Source: Stenotrophomonas sp.
GTDB lineage: Bacteria; Pseudomonadota; Gammaproteobacteria; Xanthomonadales; Xanthomonadaceae
Reading direction: 5' to 3'
Length of the DNA: 6,509 nt
Assembly (NCBI GenBank): GCA_003484865.1
Contig: DMZT01000045.1
Span: 1-6,509 of the forward strand
Below are positions 1 to 6,509 of this stretch, piece by piece. A program made the position numbers and the translations under genes. Numbering within the stretch: the first letter of the stretch is position 1; every line of letters begins with the position of its first letter. The notes under the pieces were generated by a model that saw only the letters and a list, made by a program, of their open reading frames with translations, did not search any database and was not told the origin of the DNA.

Positions 1-249
1 GTTGTCGCCGGCCGGGGCGTACATGCGGTTCTCGCGCAGCGCCTTGCCGGCCAGCTCGCGCAGTTCTTCGGTGCCCAACGATTGGACCTTGGCCGACACC
101 GCCGGTGCGGCCGGCGCAGCAGTGGGGGCTGCCGGTGCCGCAGGCGCGGCCGGTACGGTTTCGTCCTTGCCCGAGCAGGCGGACAGGGCCACCAGCAGGA
201 TCATCGGCGCGAACAGCCGCGCCGGGCCATGAGTCTTGACGTGCGACAT
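1..249 (-). CDS. Exported lipoprotein, 5' part only; possible lipid-anchored TonB-like energy transducer
   Basis: The first 83 residues of a gene that runs off the left edge. The start at 249 is preceded by AGGGGAG (254-260). Seen: a short N-terminus with Lys5 and Arg11, a hydrophobic core at about residues 12-24, and a lipobox LSAC at 22-25, so Cys25 should be lipidated after signal peptidase II cleavage. Ser26 at position +2 favours the outer membrane. Residues 32-50 are an Ala/Pro linker built on a PAA repeat, followed by a charged helical stretch (LGTEELRELAGKALRENR). Family knowledge, from memory: xanthomonads have a lipoprotein with this kind of N-terminus, a coiled-coil/TPR-like middle and a C-terminal TonB domain, annotated as energy transducer TonB. 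The diagnostic C-terminus lies outside the window, so TonB is a tentative label; lipoprotein is well supported. It is transcribed in the same direction as the YqhA-like gene upstream, across a 187-base gap with hairpins, so it probably has its own promoter. Confidence 0.8.
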   Translation of the reverse strand, partial: MSHVKTHGPARLFAPMILLVALSACSGKDETVPAAPAAPAAPTAAPAAPAVSAKVQSLGTEELRELAGKALRENRMYAPAGDN

Positions 250-253
250 CCAA

Positions 254-260
254 CTCCCCT
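254..260 (-). promoter_or_regulatory. Ribosome binding site of the lipoprotein gene
   Basis: AGGGGAG on the minus strand, four bases before the ATG at 249. It is a strong purine run with a slightly short spacer, and it supports this start over the internal Met16, which would destroy the signal peptide. Confidence 0.6.
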
Positions 261-276
261 TTGAAGACGACGATAC

Positions 277-299
277 GTAGGGCCTGATGCGGTCAGGCC
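277..299. repeat. GTAG-headed hairpin, candidate REP/SMAG-type element
   Basis: GTAG at 277-280 is followed directly by a perfect 7-bp stem, GGCCTGA (281-287) and TCAGGCC (293-299), with a five-base loop TGCGG. A GTAG tetranucleotide abutting a short stem-loop is the defining layout of the abundant Stenotrophomonas palindromes (SMAG). The stem sequence is not the most common one I recall, so it may be a diverged copy or a coincidence. It lies in the leader region of the lipoprotein gene. Confidence 0.4.
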
Positions 300-308
300 G
301 ACCGAAGG

Positions 309-334
309 CCATGGACGTTTCCCGACGTCCACGG
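309..334. repeat. Inverted repeat TGGACGT-N6-ACGTCCA in the yqhA/lipoprotein gap
   Basis: TGGACGT (312-318) pairs perfectly with ACGTCCA (325-331) across the loop TTCCCG. After one A-C mismatch, CC (309-310) and GG (333-334) extend the stem to ten positions. It has no T-tract on either side, so it fits an operator, a leader hairpin or a weak terminator. I cannot tell which. Confidence 0.45.
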
Positions 335-365
335 CGGACCCGCAGGTGTGCAATCTAGCATCACC

Positions 366-389
366 CCGCCCGGCCCGGGGGCCGGGCGG
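366..389 (-). terminator. Strong GC hairpin downstream of the YqhA-like gene, possible terminator
   Basis: A perfect 10-bp stem, CCGCCCGGCC (366-375) and GGCCGGGCGG (380-389), closes a four-base loop CGGG. It begins 48 bases past the yqhA-like stop codon, where a terminator is expected. The bases after it on the minus strand (GGTGATGCTAG) contain no U-run, so it is not a canonical intrinsic terminator. A pausing or mRNA 3'-end-protecting hairpin is equally possible. Confidence 0.45.
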
Positions 390-436
390 CCAGGGCAGGG
401 GGCATCCTCACCGATGCCGCTGCTGCCGGGCAAGCC

Positions 437-1072
437 TCAGTGAGACAACGTCTTGCTCGGCGTCCCGTTCATCAGCTTGTCGGTGTAGGCGATACCGATC
501 GCCGACAGGATGAAGGCGGCATGGATGATGGTCTGCCACATCACGCCGGTGGAGGTCATGGGCGAGCACTTGAAGGCTACGGCGGCCGTGGGCCCGGCGG
601 CTGCGACAGCGGCCGAAACGGCCTGCAGGTACGCGTCGCTGTTGCACGATGGCAGCCCATCCAGATTGCCAGCTGCAATGAAGGTCTTCAGCAGGTGGAT
701 CGAGGAGATGCCGATGATCGACAGCGCCAGCTTCACCTTCAACACGCTCGCATTGACGTGGCTCAGCCACTCCGGCTGGTCGGGGTGGTTTTCCAGGCGC
801 AGGCGCGATACGAACGTCTCGTAGCCGCCCACGATCACCATCACCAGCAGGTTGGAGATCATCACCACGTCGATCAGGCCCAGCACCAGCAGCATGATCT
901 GCTGCTCGCCCATCTCATTGGCCTCGTGCAGCAGGTGCCACAACTCCTTGCCGAACAGGAACACATAGACGCATTGCGCCAGGATCAGGCCCAGGTACAG
1001 CGGCAGCTGCAGCCAGCGCGAGGCGAAGATCAGGGAAGACAGGGGACTGATGGGGGTCTGGGTCGAGCTCAT
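437..1072 (-). CDS. yqhA: YqhA/UPF0114 (TIGR00645) family inner-membrane protein with an extended loop
   Basis: A 211-residue integral membrane protein of unknown biochemical role. Seen: an N-terminal [14 protein letters not shown], characteristic of the family, then four hydrophobic helices at about 20-42, 56-82, 109-133 and 178-197, with family signatures [21 protein letters not shown] and the final [15 protein letters not shown]. coli YqhA is about 164 residues. The excess here is mostly a loop at about 136-177 between helices 3 and 4, rich in Ala and containing Cys143 and Cys169. If the N-terminus is cytoplasmic, this loop is periplasmic and could form a disulfide. The start at 1072 is chosen because the family begins just before FASRW. 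An in-frame ATG at 1180 would add 36 non-conserved residues and overlap the divergent transferase start. No clear Shine-Dalgarno is seen. Family assignment is firm; function is unknown. Confidence 0.9.
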   Translation of the reverse strand: MSSTQTPISPLSSLIFASRWLQLPLYLGLILAQCVYVFLFGKELWHLLHEANEMGEQQIMLLVLGLIDVVMISNLLVMVIVGGYETFVSRLRLENHPDQPEWLSHVNASVLKVKLALSIIGISSIHLLKTFIAAGNLDGLPSCNSDAYLQAVSAAVAAAGPTAAVAFKCSPMTSTGVMWQTIIHAAFILSAIGIAYTDKLMNGTPSKTLSH

Positions 1073-1113
1073 GCTGGAATGCTGCGTTGCGGGGACGGCG
1101 CAGCGTAACGGTC

Positions 1114-1134
1114 CGGCTTGACCCTGCCAAGCCG
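1114..1134. promoter_or_regulatory. Operator-like inverted repeat between divergent yqhA-like and GST genes
   Basis: CGGCTTG (1114-1120) and CAAGCCG (1128-1134) form a perfect 7-bp inverted repeat with a seven-base centre, in the 106-base gap between two divergent genes. The core TTG-N7-CAA fits the T-N11-A layout of LysR-type boxes, and TTGACC (1118-1123) inside it resembles a -35 hexamer. No good -10 is seen at 17 bases for either gene. A regulator site is an inference from symmetry and position; no regulator gene is in the window. Confidence 0.35.
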
Positions 1135-1178
1135 AATGACGGACTAGACTCGGTATTCCCAATCCGCGAGCCGTCGCC

Positions 1179-1868
1179 ATGATCGACCTGTACTACTGGC
1201 CTACCCCGAATGGCCACAAAGTCACGCTGATGCTGGAGGAGACCGGCCTGCCGTACCGGATCCAGCCGGTGAACATCGGCGCCGGGGACCAGTTCACGCC
1301 CGACTTCCTGGCGATCTCACCCAACAACAAGATGCCGGCGCTGGTCGACCACCAGCCCACCGACGGCGGCGCGGCGCAGAGCGTGTTCGAGTCCGGCGCC
1401 ATCCTGCTGTACCTGGCCGAAAAGACCGGCCGCTTCCTGCCGGCCGACAGCCGCGGCCGGGTGGCGGTGCTGGAATGGCTGTTCTGGCAGATGGCCGGCC
1501 TTGGCCCGATGAGCGGTCAGATGGGCCATTTCAACGTCTACGCGCCCGAAAAGATTCCCTATGCGATCGAGCGCTACAACAACGAAGTGCGCCGCCTGCA
1601 CGGCGTGATGGACAAGCGCCTGGCGCAGAGTGCCTACCTCGGCGGCGATGACTACAGCATCGCCGACATGGCCAGCTACCCGTGGATCGGGGCCTACGAC
1701 ACGCTTCCGGTCGATTTCAGCGCCTTCCCGAACCTCAAGCGCTGGCATGACGCGATCGCTGCGCGCCCGGCCACCCAGCGGGCCTACGCCCTGCGCGAGA
1801 AGGTGAACCCGCAGGCCGGCAAGCCGCTCAGCGACGAAGAGCGCAAGCACCTGTTCGGCCAGCGTTGA
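1179..1868 (+). CDS. yfcG: Glutathione S-transferase family protein, nu-class (YfcG-type disulfide reductase)
   Basis: A 229-residue soluble cytoplasmic enzyme. Seen: an N-terminal thioredoxin fold (about 1-85) with [14 protein letters not shown], where Thr9 and Asn11 match the glutathione-contacting residues of E. coli Yfc[10 protein letters not shown] with the cis-proline Pro53; and [15 protein letters not shown], where Glu71-Ser72 bind the glutathione gamma-glutamyl group. The helical C-domain carries [21 protein letters not shown] and [17 protein letters not shown], the usual N-capping/hydrophobic-staple region. No catalytic cysteine is present at the N-terminal active site, as in nu-class members, which use bound glutathione to reduce disulfides and have peroxidase activity. 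It is slightly longer than E. coli YfcG (215). Translation starts at 1179 without a clear Shine-Dalgarno. It is divergent from the yqhA-like gene and followed by a REP-like structure. The substrate in this organism is inferred from the family. Confidence 0.93.
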   Translation: MIDLYYWPTPNGHKVTLMLEETGLPYRIQPVNIGAGDQFTPDFLAISPNNKMPALVDHQPTDGGAAQSVFESGAILLYLAEKTGRFLPADSRGRVAVLEWLFWQMAGLGPMSGQMGHFNVYAPEKIPYAIERYNNEVRRLHGVMDKRLAQSAYLGGDDYSIADMASYPWIGAYDTLPVDFSAFPNLKRWHDAIAARPATQRAYALREKVNPQAGKPLSDEERKHLFGQR

Positions 1869-1886
1869 AGCGGTGCTCACCTGCCA

Positions 1887-1958
1887 GGTCGTGCCGGCCG
1901 CTGGCCGGCTCCCCGCAGCGGTGGGCGCGCCCGGACGCCCGCCATCCCCGGCACGACC
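1887..1958. repeat. Composite REP-like palindrome after the GST gene
   Basis: The outer arms GGTCGTGCCGG (1887-1897) and CCGGCACGACC (1948-1958) are a perfect 11-bp inverted repeat. Inside are two more hairpins: GCCGGCC-GCT-GGCCGGC (1893-1909), and GGTGGGCG (1920-1927) with CGCCCGCC (1936-1943), which pairs with one G-U. The last overlaps a perfect 10-bp palindrome GGGCGCGCCC (1923-1932). The GCCGGCC-GCT-GGCCGGC core resembles the short palindromes common in Stenotrophomonas, here headed by GTCG rather than GTAG. It starts 18 bases after the GST stop and ends 80 bases before the DPP IV start, so it may also end GST transcription. There is no T-tract. Confidence 0.65.
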
Positions 1959-1972
1959 GGAACGGTTTTGGT

Positions 1973-4267
<2,295 letters not shown>

Positions 4268-4293
4268 TCCCCCGTTCCTGCCACCGGCCTGAC

Positions 4294-4299
4294 AAGGAG
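4294..4299 (+). promoter_or_regulatory. Ribosome binding site fixing the start of the Coa1-like gene
   Basis: AAGGAG ends seven bases before the ATG at 4307. It is only one base from the in-frame TTG at 4301, so it selects the ATG. Confidence 0.75.
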
Positions 4300-4306
4300 T
4301 TTGCCG

Positions 4307-4807
4307 ATGACATTGCCGCCCGCACTTCCTGGTACCACCGTGCCCACCGGCTGGTGGCGACGCCACTGGCGCTGGGCCATGCCAGTGGCGGTGGTGGTCG
4401 GCATTGCGGCGGCAGCGGGGGCGGTGTGGTTCGCGCTGTCGCAGTGGGCGTACTGGAGCAAATCCAGCACGCCCTACCAGGAGGCCATGCGCCGCGCGCG
4501 CTGCAACATCGAGCTGGTCGAGGCCCTCGGTGAACCGTTGCGTGATGGCTACCTGCCGGCGGGATCGATGCATTCCAATGGGCAGAGCCAGTTCGTGATC
4601 GGCGTGAGCGGTCCACAAGGGAAGGGCCGCCTGTTCCTCAACGCCAAGCGTAGTGGCGAGCACTGGGACTACCCGATGCTGTATGTGGTCACCGATGCCA
4701 ACGAGGCCATCGATCTGACCGCGCTGGATGATGCCGAGGCGGCCGAGCGCTGTGCGTTGGCTGAGTGCCGCGCCAAGGGCGAGTGTCCGCCGTCGCTCAG
4801 TCTTTGA
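4307..4807 (+). CDS. Coa1-family (cytochrome oxidase assembly factor 1-like) membrane-anchored protein
   Basis: A 166-residue protein, starting at the ATG served by AAGGAG. Seen: a short N-terminus with a basic patch (WWRRHWRW, 16-23), one membrane helix at about 24-44, then a soluble domain. In that domain ALGEPLRDG, a Gly-rich strand region and VSGPQGKGRLFLNAKRSGEHW fit the Coa1 pattern (LG-x-P, G-P-x-G-K-G, a W-containing strand). Topology predicts an inner-membrane anchor; the basic N-terminus would place the domain in the periplasm. Mitochondrial Coa1 helps assemble cytochrome c oxidase; the role of bacterial members is not established, so the name gives a fold, not a proven job. The C-terminal tail has three cysteines (149, 154, 160; CX4CX5C), plus Cys66. 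It begins 39 bases after the DPP IV stop with no terminator between, so co-transcription is likely, although a functional link is not obvious. Confidence 0.8.
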   Translation: MTLPPALPGTTVPTGWWRRHWRWAMPVAVVVGIAAAAGAVWFALSQWAYWSKSSTPYQEAMRRARCNIELVEALGEPLRDGYLPAGSMHSNGQSQFVIGVSGPQGKGRLFLNAKRSGEHWDYPMLYVVTDANEAIDLTALDDAEAAERCALAECRAKGECPPSLSL

Positions 4808-4954
4808 GAGGCGAAGCTGACGTTGCTGCCTTCTGGATTCGCAATGACTGCTGTTTTCGTTGATACCGTGATGCCACGCTGGGTTCTGCGTACCCGCGGT
4901 CTCTAGTCTCGATGCACCTGCCCGTTTGGGCAATGCTGCGGGCGAGGTGGAGCG
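4808..4954. other. Low-GC intergenic region before the metalloprotease gene
   Basis: These 147 bases hold no supported gene, no strong hairpin terminator and no T-run. A TTGATA at 4860-4865 looks like a -35, but the sequence 17 bases on (GTTCTG) is a poor -10. A promoter for the metalloprotease is expected here and I cannot place it. Composition shifts from the high-GC background to the lower-GC style of the following gene within this stretch. Confidence 0.5.
4944..4947 (+). promoter_or_regulatory. Ribosome binding site supporting a GTG start
   Basis: GAGG ends seven bases before the GTG at 4955, within the purine-rich stretch GCGAGGTGGAGCG. It supports GTG initiation over the ATG at 4979, which would remove the charged head of the signal peptide. 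Confidence 0.5.
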
Positions 4955-6229
4955 GTGGAACGAATCTTGAGTGGCTTGATGGCTGTGTTGTGTGGTTTGT
5001 TTTTAGCGCCGACAACCTTTGCGGCGCTACCGTTCATCGAGGTTCCCACTGGTGGGTGGGATCCCGGGCTGGAGGCGCGCAAGCACTATGCCGGCGGAAT
5101 GTATGACTGGGTGCGCCGGGTCAAGGTAGATCGCACGGCACTGGCGTCCGATCGGATCCAGGTCGATCTGTTCGACGACGTGTTCATTATCGAGCGCACG
5201 CCCCTGATCGCCAGAGAGCCGGAAGATGTTCCTCTATATGTGGCGGATGTCAGCACGCATGATGTCCAGCGCTCGCCCACGTCGCGGCAACTGTGGGCAG
5301 GGACGATCATCGGCGTGCGGGGGCCTGGGGGAATGTCGAGCACTGTCGAAATCACCGAGCTGGGCAACGGCGACCTCATGTCCAGTTTTTCACGTGGCCA
5401 TTTGCTGTATCAGCTGTTTGGGGATCTACTGGTGCGCATCGATCTGCGCCGGGTTCCCAATGAAGCACCCACGGTGCGTGATCCCTATCCGGCGGACCCG
5501 CTCATCCTGGATAAGGCTGCTTCCCCATCAACCGCGGTATCGACGATACGCGTGGCTTTTGGGTACGGAAATGGTGCGCTTGCCAACGGTAGGGAGCAGG
5601 TTTTCAGAATGATGGAGGGAGCGGTCGAACACGCAACTGCTGGCTTCCTCGCTAGCGGTATTCGGGTTGAACTACAGCGGGCTGGAAATGCGCTGCCCGG
5701 CTACGCTGAATCCAGCGTGGTACAGACGCTGGATGACCTTGTTCTGGGCTCTAACGGCCCGCTCTGGCTGGTGCATAGGATGAGGCATCTCGAAAAGGCG
5801 GATTTGATGCTGATGATCATCGACACGAAAGATCCGGAATCCGTCTGCGGTCAAGCACAACGGCTTCTGGCAACGAAGGAAACGGCATTTGCGGTGGTTG
5901 AACGTCGCTGCCTTCCTAATGAGATCAACAGCCTCGCCCATGAAATCGGCCACCTCTTGGGCGCCGACCATGATCCTGCACACGCGTCCATCAGCCCTCC
6001 AAAATTCCAATACGGGCATGGCTATCAATCACCATTGAATACACCTGACCGGTGGAGGACAGTGATGGCTTACGATTGCAGTGATCGTGCATGCGGACGG
6101 GTCAACCGCTGGTCATCTCCGCGGGTGAGCCACAACGGATTGCCGGCTGGAACGGCGCGTCTGCATGACAACGTCCGCGTGTTGAATGAGACACGAGCCA
6201 CAATAGCTGCATTCTATCCAGACCCGTGA
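4955..6229 (+). CDS. Secreted M12-like (reprolysin-type) metzincin zinc metalloprotease
   Basis: A 424-residue zinc endopeptidase, starting with GTG. Seen: a signal peptide 1-23 ending TTFA (20-23); a probable propeptide at about 25-190 with IQVDLFDDVFIIERT and LWAGTIIGVRG, resembling M12B-type pro-regions; and a catalytic domain at about 195-424. The zinc site is HEIGHLLGADHD at 329-340, so His329, His333 and His339 bind zinc, Glu330 is the catalytic base and Asp340 is the usual final residue. The Met-turn is Met371 in TVMAYDC. Upstream, ADLMLMI and VCGQAQ match the segments before the zinc helix in this family, and paired cysteines (ESVCGQ with ERRC; YDC with RAC) suggest disulfides. No C-terminal sorting domain is seen. 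GC content and codon use are far below neighbours (AAA, ACA, TCA, AGG and GGA codons occur), suggesting acquisition from elsewhere. The target protein is unknown; family and export are secure. Confidence 0.9.
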   Translation: MERILSGLMAVLCGLFLAPTTFAALPFIEVPTGGWDPGLEARKHYAGGMYDWVRRVKVDRTALASDRIQVDLFDDVFIIERTPLIAREPEDVPLYVADVSTHDVQRSPTSRQLWAGTIIGVRGPGGMSSTVEITELGNGDLMSSFSRGHLLYQLFGDLLVRIDLRRVPNEAPTVRDPYPADPLILDKAASPSTAVSTIRVAFGYGNGALANGREQVFRMMEGAVEHATAGFLASGIRVELQRAGNALPGYAESSVVQTLDDLVLGSNGPLWLVHRMRHLEKADLMLMIIDTKDPESVCGQAQRLLATKETAFAVVERRCLPNEINSLAHEIGHLLGADHDPAHASISPPKFQYGHGYQSPLNTPDRWRTVMAYDCSDRACGRVNRWSSPRVSHNGLPAGTARLHDNVRVLNETRATIAAFYPDP

Positions 6230-6240
6230 GCAGACTGACC

Positions 6241-6295
6241 CGGGCCGGGAGGTTAACAATCAAGCCATGACCTCCGGCCAATTGCCCCCGGCCCG
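6241..6295. repeat. Nested inverted repeats after the metalloprotease gene
   Basis: The outer arms CGGGCCGG (6241-6248) and CCGGCCCG (6288-6295) pair perfectly. Inside, GGAGGT (6248-6253) pairs with ACCTCC (6270-6275) around a 16-base loop containing GTTAAC. The structure starts 12 bases after the stop at 6229 and could close metalloprotease transcription, but there is no T-tract and the loops are long. Confidence 0.35.
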
Positions 6296-6327
6296 CCAAG
6301 TGCGTAGGGTCGCAGGCATCCTGCCCT

Positions 6328-6331
6328 GGAG
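6328..6331 (+). promoter_or_regulatory. Ribosome binding site of the right-edge gene
   Basis: GGAG ends seven bases before the ATG at 6339. The in-frame ATG at 6267 has no such site and would put 24 residues in front of the signal peptide. Confidence 0.65.
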
Positions 6332-6338
6332 TTCCTGC

Positions 6339-6509
6339 ATGAAGCCGCTTGTCCTCGCTGTCGCGTTGGCCCTGACCGTTCCCGCCGCGTTGTCGGCCCC
6401 GCCGGCCCTGGCCGCCCCGGCTGCCGCCAAGCCCGCCGCCTCGCCGGCCTGGGTCACCCGCAGCAACACGCTGGCGCAGATCCTGCTCGATGCGCAGGGC
6501 CCGTTCCAG
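6339..6509 (+). CDS. Exported protein, 5' part only; probable DUF885 family
   Basis: The first 57 residues of a gene that runs off the right edge. Seen: a signal peptide MKPLVLAVALALTV with a basic residue at position 2 and an Ala-rich cleavage region; cleavage is possible after ALSA (17-20) or near PALAA (22-26). An Ala/Pro linker follows, then SPAWVTRSNTLAQILLDAQG, the start of the mature domain. From memory, Stenotrophomonas and Xanthomonas DUF885 proteins (about 600 residues, proposed metallopeptidases with a distant HExxH motif) begin with a signal peptide followed by a segment like this. The defining motifs lie outside the window, so the family label is tentative while the exported-protein call is firm. 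Base composition is back to the normal high GC, unlike the preceding metalloprotease gene. Confidence 0.7.
   Translation, partial: MKPLVLAVALALTVPAALSAPPALAAPAAAKPAASPAWVTRSNTLAQILLDAQGPFQ

Noticed and set aside
440..1108. A 222-codon plus-strand open frame across the yqhA-like gene
   Set aside because: It is antisense to a firmly recognised membrane protein, and its product is Gln/His-rich and low in hydrophobic structure, typical of a shadow frame.
1073..1180. An upstream ATG at 1180 for the yqhA-like gene
   Set aside because: The extra 36 residues do not look like the family and would overlap the divergent GST start; the conserved family start lies just after 1072.
1317..1880. A 187-codon minus-strand open frame over the GST gene
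   Set aside because: It is a shadow of the recognised transferase with no independent motifs.
4301..4306. A TTG start for the Coa1-like gene
   Set aside because: Only one base separates it from AAGGAG; the ATG at 4307 has proper spacing.
4902..4908. TCTAGTC shared with the reverse complement of 1142-1148 (GACTAGA), both upstream of genes
   Set aside because: A 7-base match between two sites is expected by chance, and flanking bases do not extend it into a promoter or operator consensus.
6312..6324. GCAGG-CAT-CCTGC hairpin just before the right-edge ribosome binding site
   Set aside because: A 5-bp stem is too short to distinguish from chance in this GC-rich sequence.
6267..6338. An in-frame upstream ATG for the right-edge gene
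   Set aside because: It has no ribosome binding site and would bury the signal peptide; GGAG with proper spacing serves 6339.

Overview
The window is GC-rich DNA from a gammaproteobacterium of the Xanthomonas/Stenotrophomonas group, most likely Stenotrophomonas or a close relative. The strongest pointer is the 742-residue dipeptidyl peptidase IV. Its catalytic residues (Ser611, Asp686, His718) each sit one position beyond those I recall for the S. maltophilia enzyme. Hairpins resembling the REP-type palindromes of this genus (GTAG/GTCG heads, GCCGGCC-GCT-GGCCGGC core) agree with this. The species cannot be fixed from the sequence alone.

Layout: (1) Positions 1-1072 hold two minus-strand genes. 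At the edge is the 5' part of an Ala/Pro-rich lipoprotein, possibly the lipid-anchored TonB-like energy transducer of this group. Upstream of it lies a YqhA/UPF0114 four-helix membrane protein with an unusual two-cysteine loop. The 187-base gap between them carries three separate hairpins. (2) A 106-base divergent intergenic region with an operator-like inverted repeat leads to a plus-strand nu-class glutathione S-transferase (YfcG type), followed by a composite REP-like structure. (3) The secreted DPP IV gene comes next and is followed after 39 bases by a small membrane-anchored Coa1-family protein, probably co-transcribed. (4) From about 4808 to 6230 base composition drops sharply. This stretch carries a secreted metzincin metalloprotease (HExxHxxGxxHD plus Met-turn) that looks like a lineage-specific or transferred gene. 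(5) Composition returns to normal and the window ends in the first 57 residues of an exported protein, probably the DUF885 family.

Functionally, three of the four plus-strand genes after the transferase encode exported products that are known or suspected peptidases (DPP IV, metzincin, DUF885), so the right half is mainly extracytoplasmic peptide or protein breakdown. The left half is membrane and redox housekeeping. I see no tRNA, rRNA, CRISPR array, transposase or phage gene. There is no clear evidence of a wholly new multi-gene system. The best leads are the atypical metzincin island, the extended YqhA, the cysteine-tailed Coa1 protein and the palindromic intergenic elements.
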